Assembly (NCBI GenBank): GCA_046292765.1
Contig: JBKBQA010000001.1
Span: 186,001-250,000, forward strand
DNA from: PGZG01 sp046292765
Lineage (GTDB): Bacteria; Pseudomonadota; Gammaproteobacteria; Pseudomonadales; Alcanivoracaceae
Direction of reading: 5' to 3'
Length of the DNA: 64,000 bases
The notes beneath the pieces were generated by a model. The model did no database searches. It was not told the DNA's origin and was given only the letters and a program-made list of their open reading frames with translations. Numbering within the stretch: the stretch's first letter is position 1; every line of letters begins with the position of its first letter. The translations under genes were made by a program, and so were the position numbers. This document shows, piece after piece, positions 1-8,942 of this stretch.

Positions 1-52
1 GCGTGGTCTGTGGTGTGGCGGCCGGCGCCGCCGAGGGCATCGGCTGATTCAT
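1..52 (-). CDS. Possible start of a downstream gene (PiT phosphate transporter?), partial
   Basis: A reading frame opens on the minus strand with ATG at 52 (alternative ATG at 40), 9 bases after the stop of the DUF47 gene, and runs off the window edge. Only about 17 codons are visible (MNQPMPSAAPAATPQ...), a proline/alanine-rich stretch with no diagnostic motif. DUF47/TIGR00153 genes are commonly followed by a PiT-family inorganic phosphate transporter, so that is the best guess from context alone. Confidence 0.3.
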   Translation of the reverse strand, partial: MNQPMPSAAPAATPQTT

Positions 53-61
53 GCCCTCAGT

Positions 62-784
62 CTAGCGCGCCCCTTGAGGGAGCGCCAATTCTGGCGCCAT
101 TCCACACCGCGCAACCAGCATCTGCAGGAATCCGCCCACCTTTTGTGAGCGGTCAGCCAGATCGCCAATCCAGTCGACAATCTGGTAAAGGAACATCATG
201 TCCACCGGCGGCGAGTCTTTTTCCAGGGTGAACAGGGTGGCGCGGATGCGGACCTGTTGCTCGTCGGTATCACCCTCGATCTGGTCGAGCTCTTCCAGCA
301 TCCGCTCAATCAGTTTGATCACCTGGGTGCCGAAGCCCGTTTCCACCAGCTCGTCGAGCTCGTTGATGGCGTTCAGGGTCTGGGCGGAGGCGTCGATGGC
401 CCGGCGGACGAGGGCCAGCATGTCCTGCGCCACCGGCGCCGGAATACGCATCTGCCGGCCGAGCATCAAGCCGGCGATGTCCTTGGCTTTGTTGGCGACC
501 CGGTCCTGCATGCCGACCATATCGAGCAGGTCGGTGCGGGGCATGGGCAGGAACAGGCTGTTCGGCAGGTTCTTGCGGAACTCCCGCTTGAGGTTGTCGG
601 CCTGGTTTTCCAGCTCCTGTACCGCCCGCTGGCAGTCGCGGGCGCGGGCCCAGTCCTCGGCCACCACGGCCTCGAAGAACGGGATCAGCGCCTCGGTGCA
701 GGCATGAACGGTCTCGTAATGCTTCTGCAGGGGGGTGATCGGAGAGCGGCCGAACAGGCCGGCAATGGAGCTGCCAAGTGACAT
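62..784 (-). CDS. DUF47/TIGR00153 family PhoU-like phosphate transport regulator
   Basis: The 240-residue product begins MSLGSSIAGLFGRSPITPLQ and is all-helical and charged, typical of the TIGR00153/DUF47 family (about 220-230 residues). These cytoplasmic proteins are PhoU-like four-helix bundles encoded with PiT phosphate permeases and thought to modulate them. The acidic/basic PhoU-type helices lie around residues 20-110 and 130-210. ATG at 784 is followed at once by conserved sequence, so the start is well supported. The gene is divergent from the GspE-like gene, with about 160 bases between the starts, and its downstream partner probably lies outside the window. The family call is firm; the link to phosphate transport is family knowledge. 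Confidence 0.88.
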   Translation of the reverse strand: MSLGSSIAGLFGRSPITPLQKHYETVHACTEALIPFFEAVVAEDWARARDCQRAVQELENQADNLKREFRKNLPNSLFLPMPRTDLLDMVGMQDRVANKAKDIAGLMLGRQMRIPAPVAQDMLALVRRAIDASAQTLNAINELDELVETGFGTQVIKLIERMLEELDQIEGDTDEQQVRIRATLFTLEKDSPPVDMMFLYQIVDWIGDLADRSQKVGGFLQMLVARCGMAPELALPQGAR

Positions 785-947
785 AAAAAAGACTCCAAAT
801 AGTCATCTAAGTGTCATAACGCCGGCAGTATAGGTGCGGGGGCAGGGCAAGTCATGCGCCAGATCAAGCCTTCGGTGGCTTTCGCGGCGGGGCTGACTCT
901 GGGGCGGGCGGCGGGTAAAGTGTGGCGAAAACAGGGAAGCCACGACC

Positions 948-2759
948 TTGACCACTCCGACCCCCGCCAGTAAGGGCACTGCCCGCAAGACGCCCGAGAT
1001 CGACATCGATGTTCGCTGGGTGATGCGTGAGCTGCTCAGCGAAGGCCGCGTCGCGCAGGAAGACTACAACATCATCTCCACCACACCGCGGGAAAAGAAG
1101 GAGCTGGGCTGGCATCCGCTCCAGGTAGTGGCCAGGTACCAACTGGCCGATCGCAGCCGCGACGGCCGTCTGATCGATCTGGACTTCCTCAGTGACTGGC
1201 TGGCGCAGAAAGCGACCATGCCGCTATTCCACATCGATCCGCTCAAGATCAAGGTGGATCAGGTCACCACGGTGATGTCTTACGCTTTCGCTGAACGTCA
1301 TGGCATTCTCGCCGTGGAGGTCAGTCGTGACGGCGTGACGGTGGCTTGCGACCAGCCGTTCCGGCGCGAGTGGGAGGAGCACCTGCGTGCCACTCTGCGC
1401 GAGCGGACGTTGAAAGTGGTGTTCGGCAATCCAGAGGATTTGCGCCGCTACCGGATCGAGTTCTACAACCTCAGCCGGTCCATTGCCGGCGCCCGCGATC
1501 AGGGTGGCCAGAATCTCAGCAATGTCACCAACTTCGAGCAACTGCTGGAGCTCGGCGGCAAGGGTAACCTTGATGCTGAAGATCAGCACGTGGTTGCCAT
1601 TGTTGACTGGATTCTGCAGTACGCATTCAGCCAGCGGGCGTCGGATATTCATCTTGAACCGCGGCGTGATGTTGGCAAGATGCGCTTCCGTATTGATGGC
1701 GTGCTGCACGATGTTTATGAATTGCCCGCCACCATCATGGCGGCGGTGGTAGCGCGACTGAAAATTCTTGGTCGGCTGAATGTGGCGGAAAAGCGCAAGC
1801 CACAGGATGGCCGCCTGAAAACCCGCAATGCCGAAGGTGCCGAGATCGAGCTGCGTTTGTCCACCTTGCCCACCGCCTTCGGCGAAAAGATGGTGATGCG
1901 TATTTTCGATCCGGACGTACTGGTGCGTTCGTTCGACCAACTCGGTTTCAGCAAGGAAGACCACGACATGTGGCAGCGGATGACCAGCAACACGCATGGC
2001 ATCATCTTTGTCACCGGTCCGACCGGTTCTGGCAAGACCACCACGCTTTACTCAACCCTGAAGCAGCTGTCCACCGCGGAAGTGAATGTTTGCACCATCG
2101 AGGACCCGATTGAAATGGTTGAGCCGAGCTTCAACCAGATGCAGGTGCAGCACAATATTGATGTCGGCTTCGCTGAAGGCGTCAAGGCGTTACTGCGGCA
2201 GGATCCCGACATCATCATGATAGGTGAGATCCGTGATCTCGCCACGGCGGAAATGGCGGTGCAGGCAGCATTGACCGGCCATCTGGTGCTGTCGACATTG
2301 CATACCAATGATGCCCCCTCGTCGGTAACCCGACTGATTGATCTTGGTGTGCCGAGCTATCTGATTACCTCGACGGTGATCGGCGTCATGGCACAGCGAC
2401 TGGTGCGGACCCTGTGCCCGGACTGCAAGGAAGAAATACCTACTGATGAGGCGGCCTGGAATGACCTGGTCCGCCCCTTCAAGATGAAAATGCCGGAGAA
2501 AGTTTGCCGCCCGGTGGGCTGCCTGGAGTGTCGCGGCACCGGCTATCGCGGCCGGATGGGGGTGTATGAGACCATGCCGATGACGCCGACGCTGAAAAGC
2601 GTCATCAATCGCGACAATAATCTGGAAGCCATTACCCGTCAGGCGCTCAAGGGCGGCATGAAGCCGTTGCGTATTAGTGGTGCGCTAAAAGTTGCCCGGG
2701 GCCTGACGACCATCGAGGAAGTGTTGCGGGTAACGCCGATTCAGGACGTATTGTTCTGA
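948..2759 (+). CDS. GspE/PulE/PilB-family secretion ATPase
   Basis: A 603-residue AAA-type ATPase of the type II secretion/type IV pilus superfamily, which powers pseudopilus or pilus assembly at the inner membrane. An N-terminal MshEN-like region (about 10-200) precedes the catalytic domain. Visible motifs are Walker A GPTGSGKTTT (about 356-365), the Asp box/Walker B region with DPDIIMIGEIRD, the His box LSTLHTND, and a tetracysteine zinc site built from CPDC (about 489) and CLEC (about 524). The start is TTG at 948 (TTG ACC ACT CCG), preceded by an AGGGA ribosome site at 933-937; no ATG fits. The gene stands alone, without other gsp or pil genes, so its machine is encoded elsewhere and PilB versus GspE cannot be decided. 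Confidence 0.9.
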   Translation: MTTPTPASKGTARKTPEIDIDVRWVMRELLSEGRVAQEDYNIISTTPREKKELGWHPLQVVARYQLADRSRDGRLIDLDFLSDWLAQKATMPLFHIDPLKIKVDQVTTVMSYAFAERHGILAVEVSRDGVTVACDQPFRREWEEHLRATLRERTLKVVFGNPEDLRRYRIEFYNLSRSIAGARDQGGQNLSNVTNFEQLLELGGKGNLDAEDQHVVAIVDWILQYAFSQRASDIHLEPRRDVGKMRFRIDGVLHDVYELPATIMAAVVARLKILGRLNVAEKRKPQDGRLKTRNAEGAEIELRLSTLPTAFGEKMVMRIFDPDVLVRSFDQLGFSKEDHDMWQRMTSNTHGIIFVTGPTGSGKTTTLYSTLKQLSTAEVNVCTIEDPIEMVEPSFNQMQVQHNIDVGFAEGVKALLRQDPDIIMIGEIRDLATAEMAVQAALTGHLVLSTLHTNDAPSSVTRLIDLGVPSYLITSTVIGVMAQRLVRTLCPDCKEEIPTDEAAWNDLVRPFKMKMPEKVCRPVGCLECRGTGYRGRMGVYETMPMTPTLKSVINRDNNLEAITRQALKGGMKPLRISGALKVARGLTTIEEVLRVTPIQDVLF

Positions 2760-2802
2760 GTCTTGAAAATTAACCTGTTGGATATTCACTGGGGGAACTG
2801 CT

Positions 2803-3717
2803 GTGGCGGCAATTGTATTGGGATTTCTGGTATTGCTGGTGGTGCTGGTCGTTATGGGCGCCAAGATGGTAACGCAGGGCTATGAATATACGGTGGAGCG
2901 CTTTGGCCGTTATACCCATACCTTGAAGCCGGGTCTCGGCATCATCATTCCGCTGATCGACGCCATCGGCCACAAAATCAACATGATGGAATCGGTGCTC
3001 GATATTCCACCCCAGGAAGTGATCTCCAAAGACAACGCCATGGTCACCATTGATGCGGTCTGTTTCTTTCAGGTCGTCAATGCGGCCAAGGCTGCCTATG
3101 AGGTGAACCAGCTGGAGTTCGCGATTCGTAACCTGACCATGACCAATATCCGTACCGTACTTGGCAGCATGGATCTGGACGAGATGCTGAGTCAGCGCGA
3201 CGGTATCAATGAGCGACTGCTGCGTATCGTCGACTTTGCCACCAATCCCTGGGGCGTCAAGGTTACTCGCATCGAGATTCGTGACATTTCCCCGCCGGAA
3301 GATCTGGTCAGGGCAATGGCGGGTCAGATGAAGGCAGAGCGGGAAAAGCGAGCTGCCATCCTTGAGGCCGAGGGTTTGCGTGCTGCGGCGATTCTGAAGG
3401 CAGAGGGTCTGAAGCAGGCTGACATTCTGCGCGCTGAAGGTGAGCGTCAGGCAGCGTTCCTCGACGCGGAGGCCCGCGAGCGAGCTGCAGAAGCGGAAGC
3501 GCGTGCCACCGAGATGGTGTCAAAAGCCATTGCTCAGGGCGACATTCAGGCGGTGAACTACTTTGTGGCGCAAAAATATGTGGAAGCGTTGAGCCACATC
3601 GGCGCCTCGCCGAACAGCAAGGTGTTTATGCTGCCGGTGGATGCCACCGGGGTAATGGGCGCCATCGGCGGTGTCACTGAAATCGTTCGTCAGACCATGA
3701 ACAAGGGTAACGCCTGA
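2803..3717 (+). CDS. qmcA: SPFH/stomatin-like (QmcA/slipin) membrane protein
   Basis: A 304-residue SPFH/band 7 protein with one N-terminal membrane segment (about 2-24), the SPFH core with the signature VERFGRYTHTLKPGLG, and a long Ala/Glu-rich coiled coil (about 180-250, repeated EAEGLRAAAILKAEGLK). These inner-membrane proteins form large ring or cage oligomers linked to membrane quality control. The start is GTG at 2803 with GGGGGA at 2791-2796 as ribosome site. The next gene, nfeD, begins in the stop codon (TGATG), the usual SPFH-NfeD pair; E. coli QmcA-YbbJ is the comparison. The symbol is by family resemblance. Confidence 0.92.
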   Translation: MAAIVLGFLVLLVVLVVMGAKMVTQGYEYTVERFGRYTHTLKPGLGIIIPLIDAIGHKINMMESVLDIPPQEVISKDNAMVTIDAVCFFQVVNAAKAAYEVNQLEFAIRNLTMTNIRTVLGSMDLDEMLSQRDGINERLLRIVDFATNPWGVKVTRIEIRDISPPEDLVRAMAGQMKAEREKRAAILEAEGLRAAAILKAEGLKQADILRAEGERQAAFLDAEARERAAEAEARATEMVSKAIAQGDIQAVNYFVAQKYVEALSHIGASPNSKVFMLPVDATGVMGAIGGVTEIVRQTMNKGNA

Positions 3718-4184
3718 TGGATTGGCTCTACGCGCTGGATTACCACCACTGGATTTTGCTGGGTCTGGTGCTGCTGGTGCTGGAAGTCTTTGTCGGTGGC
3801 AGCTTGCTGATGTGGAATGGCATTTCGGCCATTACTGTCGGCTTGCTGGTGTTGCTGCTGCCCATGTTCGGCATCTATCCCGGTTGGGAGATGCAGTTGG
3901 TGATGTTTGCCATCGGCGGCATGGCGGCGCTATATGCCTGGCGGCGTTATGTGCGTAATCCGGTGGCGATGGATGCGCCGGGCTTGAACCGTCGCGGCGT
4001 CAGTCACGTGGGTCAGGTGGTGACGCTCACCGAGCCGCTGCAGTCTGGTCAGGGCGTGGTGCACATCGATGATACCCGCTGGCAGATTACCGGCCCTGAC
4101 CTGCCGGCCGGCGCTCGGGTGCGGCTGGTCGCGCTCGACGACATGGTTTTTCGGGTGGAGCCGGCGGATAATCCGCCGGCATGA
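3717..4184 (+). CDS. NfeD-family membrane protein (YbbJ-like)
   Basis: A 155-residue short-type NfeD protein: three hydrophobic membrane segments (about 12-32, 36-55 and 60-78) and a small C-terminal beta-rich OB-fold domain (about 95-150) ending FRVEPADN. It is the obligate partner of the preceding SPFH protein; the start ATG overlaps that gene's stop by one base (TGATG at 3715-3719), which implies translational coupling. Short NfeD proteins lack the ClpP-like protease domain of the long form. The stop overlaps the glnE start (ATGA at 4181-4184), so the three genes are one transcription unit. Confidence 0.9.
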   Translation: MDWLYALDYHHWILLGLVLLVLEVFVGGSLLMWNGISAITVGLLVLLLPMFGIYPGWEMQLVMFAIGGMAALYAWRRYVRNPVAMDAPGLNRRGVSHVGQVVTLTEPLQSGQGVVHIDDTRWQITGPDLPAGARVRLVALDDMVFRVEPADNPPA

Positions 4185-7063
4185 CGTCCGCTGATTTTTC
4201 TTCGCTACCCGAATCCCTGCGCGCCCTTGCCGAAACGCATTGGCGCGCTTTTTCTGACAGTGGCCAGACACTCCCGGTCGCGCTGACAGCGGCGCTGCCT
4301 CGCGTTTGGGCCGGTTCCGATTATGTTGCCGAACAGATGATCCGCCGCCCGGCCCTGACCGCATGGCTGGCGGAGCCCGGTCGTCTGGCCGCGAAACTGG
4401 ACCGGGCAGCACTGCGCACGGAAGTGGATGCCGCACTGGCCGAGGTCAGCGACGAAGCGGGACTGCAAAGGGCACTCCGCTTCCTTCGACATTGCCACAT
4501 GGCGCGGATTATCTGGCGCGACCTGTCCTGCTCAAGCGGCCACAGTAATGCGCTGTATGCTGACACCGTCCATGACTTGAGCTTGCTGGCAGACACGCTG
4601 ATAGACGCCGCACTGGCGGTGCTGCATCGCTGGGCGTCCGTCCGTGACGGCAATCCTGTGGACGAGCAGGGCGAGCCGGTGCAGCTAACGGTGCTGGCGA
4701 TGGGCAAGCTCGGTGCGGGCGAGTTGAATCTGTCGTCTGATATCGATCTGATCTTTGCTTATGAATCCGAGGGTGAAACCCGTGGTGGTCGGCGCGAACT
4801 GTCCAACCACGAATTTTTCGTGCGCCTCGGCCAGCAACTGATCCGGGTGCTTGATCAGGTTACCGCCGACGGCTTCGTGTTTCGCGTTGACATGCGCCTG
4901 CGACCGTGGGGGAAGAGCGGTGTGCTGGCGGTGGGCTTTGACGCCATGGAAAACTACTACGAGCTGCAGGGCCGAGAGTGGGAACGCTACGCCATGATCA
5001 AGATGCGGCCGGTGGCGGGCGATATCGCTGCCGGCGAGCGCTTGCGCGAACGGCTGTCTCCGTTTGTCTATCGCCGTTACATCGATTTCGGTGCCTTTCA
5101 ATCGTTGCGCGAAATGAAAGGATTGATTGAGCGTGAGGTAAGTCGCAAGGGCATTCAGGCCGATGTCAAACTGGGCCCTGGCGGCATTCGCGAAGTGGAG
5201 TTTATTGTTCAGGCATTCCAGTTGATCCGTGGTGGCCAGCTTCCGGTGCTGCGCGACCAGCGGTTGCTGGCGGTATTGCCGAAGTTGCAACAGGCCCATC
5301 TGCTGCCAGAAGAGGCGGTCAGTGAGTTGCGGGAGAACTACATCTTCCTGCGCAATGTCGAGCATCGTCTGCAGGCGATAGCGGATCGCCAGACCCAGCG
5401 CCTTCCCGATACGGCCCTTGGCTGGCAGCGTCTTGCCTACAGCATGGGCTTCGCCGATCGCACCTCCTTCGAGCGGCGACTGGTACGTGTGCGTGATCAG
5501 GTGCGGGTGCATTTCGATCAGGTAGTGGCAGATCCTGAGCGCAATGGCGAGAGCCGGGTGGAAGTCGATGATGACTTGCACGATCTCTGGCTCGGTCGGT
5601 TGGAGCAGCCACAGGCGCTGGAGCGGCTGGCCAATCTGGGCGTCAGCGAACCGGCTGCCGTGCTGGCCGAGCTGGCAGCGTTTCGTGACGGCCGCAGCGT
5701 CGCCAACATGCAGGCCATCGGCCGTGAGCGCCTCGACCGGTTGATGCCGCTGCTGATCGAAGCTCTTGGTAATCAGGCTGAGGGTGAGGAAACCTGCCGA
5801 CGCCTGCTCGGCTTTCTGGAAGCGGTGTTGCGTCGCTCAGCCTATATCGCCCTGTTGGTGGAAAACCCGCCGGCGCTCGCCCAGTTGGTCAAACTCTCTG
5901 CGGCGAGCCCCTGGATCAGCGATCAGCTTACCCGTCATCCGGTGCTGCTCGACGAGCTGCTCGATGTGCAGACCCTCTATGCCCCGCCGGGCCGCGCTGA
6001 GCTGGATGACGAGCTGCGCCAGGTGCTGCTGCGTGTGCCGCTGGAGGATCTGGAACAGCAGATGGAGGCCCTGCGCAACTTCAAGCAAGCCCATCTGCTT
6101 CGGGTGGCGGCCTCGGAGGTGACTGAGGTGCTGCCGTTGATGAAGGTCAGCGACTACCTGACCTGGCTGGCCGAGTCGATTCTCAACGAAGTGGTTTGGC
6201 TGGCGTGGAAACCGCTGGTGGAGAAGCATGGGCGCCCGCTGCGTGCCGATGGCGGCCATTGTGATCCCGATTTTGTTGTGGTCGGTTACGGCAAGCTGGG
6301 TGGCATTGAGCTTGGCCATAACTCGGATCTGGATCTGGTGTTCCTGCACGACGCTGCGGCCGATGGCATGACCGACGGCGACCGGCCGGTGGCAAACGAA
6401 CAGTTCTTTGCCCGGCTCGGTCAGCGCATCATCCATATCCTCACCACCCGCACCATGAGCGGGCAGCTCTACGACGTCGACATGCGTCTTCGCCCCTCCG
6501 GTGCCTCGGGGTTATTGGTCAGTTCGGTGGCGGCGTTCGAACGCTATCAGGGCGAGCAAGCCTGGACCTGGGAGCATCAGGCGCTGGTCCGCGCGCGGGC
6601 GGTGGCCGGCTGTCAGCGTGCCGGCCAGGTGTTTGATGGGGTTCGCCACCGGGTACTGTGCCAGCCCCGCGACGAGGCTCGTCTGCGTCAGGACGTGCTG
6701 GAGATGCGTGAACGTATGCTGGCCCAGCTGGGCGATCCCGGCGAGGGCATGTTTGATGTCAAACGCAGCCCGGGAGGTATCGTTGATATCGAATTTATGG
6801 TGCAATACGGCGTTCTCAGATGGGCTCCCCGCTTCGGTGAACTGACCCGGTACACCGACAACATGCGGCTGCTGGAAACCCTGGCAGCGCTAGATCTGAT
6901 GCCGGCGGCGGACGCCGGCCTGCTTCGCGAGGCGTATCTCGCCTGTCGCTCTGCCGCCCACCGGCTGGCGTTGCGCAAGGAACCCGCCGTGGTCCCTGAG
7001 GCCCGGTTTCGCGAACTCAGCGAGGGTGTCCGCGCCATCTGGAAAACCTGGTTCGACCTGTAG
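4181..7063 (+). CDS. glnE: Bifunctional glutamine synthetase adenylyltransferase/deadenylase
   Basis: A full-length (960 residues) GlnE that adenylylates glutamine synthetase and removes AMP by phosphorolysis under control of PII (GlnB), in the nitrogen regulatory cascade. Two nucleotidyltransferase domains are visible. The N-terminal deadenylase carries MGKLGAGELNLSSDIDLIF (about 174-192) and the C-terminal adenylylase carries GYGKLGGIELGHNSDLDLVF (about 703-722), each with its Asp-x-Asp metal site. The second VDMRLRPSG motif follows each domain. The ATG overlaps the nfeD stop by 4 bases. The gene ends in a REP-like hairpin that includes its own stop codon. Confidence 0.97.
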   Translation: MTSADFSSLPESLRALAETHWRAFSDSGQTLPVALTAALPRVWAGSDYVAEQMIRRPALTAWLAEPGRLAAKLDRAALRTEVDAALAEVSDEAGLQRALRFLRHCHMARIIWRDLSCSSGHSNALYADTVHDLSLLADTLIDAALAVLHRWASVRDGNPVDEQGEPVQLTVLAMGKLGAGELNLSSDIDLIFAYESEGETRGGRRELSNHEFFVRLGQQLIRVLDQVTADGFVFRVDMRLRPWGKSGVLAVGFDAMENYYELQGREWERYAMIKMRPVAGDIAAGERLRERLSPFVYRRYIDFGAFQSLREMKGLIEREVSRKGIQADVKLGPGGIREVEFIVQAFQLIRGGQLPVLRDQRLLAVLPKLQQAHLLPEEAVSELRENYIFLRNVEHRLQAIADRQTQRLPDTALGWQRLAYSMGFADRTSFERRLVRVRDQVRVHFDQVVADPERNGESRVEVDDDLHDLWLGRLEQPQALERLANLGVSEPAAVLAELAAFRDGRSVANMQAIGRERLDRLMPLLIEALGNQAEGEETCRRLLGFLEAVLRRSAYIALLVENPPALAQLVKLSAASPWISDQLTRHPVLLDELLDVQTLYAPPGRAELDDELRQVLLRVPLEDLEQQMEALRNFKQAHLLRVAASEVTEVLPLMKVSDYLTWLAESILNEVVWLAWKPLVEKHGRPLRADGGHCDPDFVVVGYGKLGGIELGHNSDLDLVFLHDAAADGMTDGDRPVANEQFFARLGQRIIHILTTRTMSGQLYDVDMRLRPSGASGLLVSSVAAFERYQGEQAWTWEHQALVRARAVAGCQRAGQVFDGVRHRVLCQPRDEARLRQDVLEMRERMLAQLGDPGEGMFDVKRSPGGIVDIEFMVQYGVLRWAPRFGELTRYTDNMRLLETLAALDLMPAADAGLLREAYLACRSAAHRLALRKEPAVVPEARFRELSEGVRAIWKTWFDL

Positions 7064-7082
7064 GAGCGGCAATCCTGCCGCG
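7061..7082. repeat. REP-like hairpin element (copy 1)
   Basis: TAGGAGCGGCAATCCTGCCGCG forms an imperfect palindrome (GCGGCA..TGCCGC) and closely matches three other intergenic copies in this window at 45116-45138, 49393-49415 and 57585-57608. The TAG is the glnE stop codon. It resembles the GTAGGAGCGGC-type REP sequences of Pseudomonas relatives. Confidence 0.7.
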
Positions 7083-7111
7083 TAACGCATTTTTGACGTG
7101 AGGGTATGGCC

Positions 7112-8038
7112 ATGTCGATGGCAGATCGTGATGGTGTTATCTGGCTGGATGGTGAAATGGTGCCGTGGCGCGATGCCAAGGTGCATGTACTGACCCATAC
7201 CCTGCACTACGGCATGGGCGTGTTCGAGGGTGTGCGTGCCTACGCCACCGACAAGGGCGCCTGCATCTTCCGCCTGCGTGAACACACGGACCGGCTGTTC
7301 AACTCCGCTCACATCATGAACATGAAGATCCCGTTCACCAAGGATCAGATTGACTCCGCCCAGCTCGCCGCCGTGCGTGAAAACAACCTGCCTTCGGCCT
7401 ACCTGCGACCGATGGTATTTTTCGGCAGCGAAGGCATGGGCCTGCGTGCCGCCAACCTGAAAGTACATGTGATGGTGGCGGCATGGGAGTGGGGCGCCTA
7501 TCTGGGCCCGGAAGCCATCGAGAAAGGGATCAAGGTGCGCACCAGCTCCTACACTCGTCACCACGTCAACATCAGCATGTGCAAGGCCAAGGCCAATGGC
7601 CACTACATCAACTCCATGCTGGCGCTGAACGAAGCGCTGTCGGTGGGCTGTGATGAAGCGCTGTTGCTGGATCCGGAAGGTTATGTGGCGGAAGGCAGCG
7701 GTGAGAATATTTTTGTCATCAAGGATGGCGTGATCTACACCCCTGAGCTGACCTCCTGCCTCGACGGCATCACTCGCAAGACGTTGATCCAGCTGGCGGA
7801 AGAGAACGGCTTCAAGGTGATCGAGAAGCGCATCACCCGCGATGAAGTATACATTGCGGATGAAGCCTTCTTCACCGGCACCGCGGCAGAGGTGACGCCG
7901 ATCCGTGAGCTCGATGGCCGTGCCATCGGCGAAGGCAAGCGTGGTCCCATTACCGAGCAGCTGCAGACCATCTACTTTGATCTGGTGCGCGGCAAACTCG
8001 ACCAGTACAACCACTGGTTGAGCCCGGTTTCCGGCTGA
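7112..8038 (+). CDS. ilvE: Branched-chain amino acid aminotransferase
   Basis: A 308-residue fold-type IV PLP aminotransferase that interconverts Leu/Ile/Val and their 2-keto acids using glutamate. The N-terminal signature HTLHYGMGVFEGVRAY (about 32-47), the PLP-lysine region MCKAKANGHYINS (about 158-170) and the Glu-containing EGSGENIFVI segment are all present. Three in-frame ATGs lie at 7106, 7112 and 7118. The ribosome site GTGAGGG at 7098-7104 is too close to 7106 and well spaced (7 bases) for 7112, which is chosen here. A strong hairpin follows the stop, so the gene is probably monocistronic. Confidence 0.95.
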   Translation: MSMADRDGVIWLDGEMVPWRDAKVHVLTHTLHYGMGVFEGVRAYATDKGACIFRLREHTDRLFNSAHIMNMKIPFTKDQIDSAQLAAVRENNLPSAYLRPMVFFGSEGMGLRAANLKVHVMVAAWEWGAYLGPEAIEKGIKVRTSSYTRHHVNISMCKAKANGHYINSMLALNEALSVGCDEALLLDPEGYVAEGSGENIFVIKDGVIYTPELTSCLDGITRKTLIQLAEENGFKVIEKRITRDEVYIADEAFFTGTAAEVTPIRELDGRAIGEGKRGPITEQLQTIYFDLVRGKLDQYNHWLSPVSG

Positions 8039-8045
8039 TCGAACC

Positions 8046-8070
8046 GACCCCCGCCAACAAGGCGGGGGTC
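8046..8070 (+). terminator. Intrinsic terminator after ilvE
   Basis: Perfect 10-bp stem GACCCCCGCC / GGCGGGGGTC with an AACAA loop, 8 bases after the ilvE stop. The following tract is only moderately T-rich (GCCATGTGTATTGTTT), so termination may be partial. Confidence 0.75.
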
Positions 8071-8101
8071 GCCATGTGTATTGTTTGCAGAGGTGACGCC
8101 C

Positions 8102-8938
8102 ATGCGGCCACAGAACATTGGCGTTGTCATCACCACCTACAATTCCCCGCTCTGGCTCAGTAAAGTGCTGACGGGCTACGAGCAGCAGAATTATCCAGGC
8201 TTTCGCACCATCATCGCCGACGATGGCTCAGGCGAGGACACCCGTGCTGTCATCGAGATGCATCGACAGCGCGGCATTCTGACGATTGATCATGTCTGGC
8301 ACCCGGACGACGGCTTTCGCAAATGCGCCATCCTCAACAAGGCCATTCGTGAAACCGATTGCGACTACCTGATCTTTACTGACGGTGACTGTATTCCTCA
8401 CCCGGATTACGTTGGCATCCACGCCGAACGGGCGGAGCCCGGGGTGTTCTTGTCGGGCGGCTATATCAAGTTGACCATGCCGGTCTCTGAAGCCATCACT
8501 GATGATGACATCCGCAGTGGCGCCATCTTTGATCGCCAGTGGTTGGTGGAAAAAGGACAGCCCAATACCCACAAGCTCTGGAAGCTGATTCCGTCAACCC
8601 GTTTCAAGACGTTCATGAATGCTATTACCCCGACCGCCGCTTCCTGGAACGGCATGAACAGCTCCACCTGGATCGACGACATTCGTGCAGTGAATGGCTT
8701 TAACGAAGACATGCAGTATGGCGGGCTGGACCGAGAGTTTGGCGAGCGGCTGTGGAATTACGGGCACAAATCAAAGCAGATTCGCTTCAGCGCCGTTTGT
8801 CTCCACCTTGATCACAAGCGCGGCTATGCCAAGCCGGAGATATGGGCGAAAAATCGGGCGATCCGAAAGCAGGTTAAGGATACGGGATCGTACTGGGCGG
8901 AGAACGGCATCCGTAAAGAGCGAATTTTGACGAGCTGA
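8102..8938 (+). CDS. Glycosyltransferase family 2 (LPS/capsule type)
   Basis: A 278-residue GT-A fold glycosyltransferase. The N-terminal GT2 domain shows ITTYN (about 10-14), ADDGS (about 38-42) and the metal-binding FTDGDC (about 90-95). The C-terminal part (MQYGGLDREFGERLWNYG) looks like the galactosyltransferase-type extension in which the ED/D-x-E pair acts as base. The start ATG 8102 follows AGAGGTGA at 8089-8096; an upstream in-frame TTG at 8081 has no ribosome site. It is first in the surface-polysaccharide block and convergent with the next gene (4-base gap). Donor and acceptor cannot be read from sequence. Confidence 0.88.
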   Translation: MRPQNIGVVITTYNSPLWLSKVLTGYEQQNYPGFRTIIADDGSGEDTRAVIEMHRQRGILTIDHVWHPDDGFRKCAILNKAIRETDCDYLIFTDGDCIPHPDYVGIHAERAEPGVFLSGGYIKLTMPVSEAITDDDIRSGAIFDRQWLVEKGQPNTHKLWKLIPSTRFKTFMNAITPTAASWNGMNSSTWIDDIRAVNGFNEDMQYGGLDREFGERLWNYGHKSKQIRFSAVCLHLDHKRGYAKPEIWAKNRAIRKQVKDTGSYWAENGIRKERILTS

Positions 8939-8942
8939 CCGA

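Noticed and set aside
4685..5581. Long minus-strand frame inside glnE
   Set aside because: It is antisense to the first GlnE catalytic domain; a coding shadow in GC-rich DNA.
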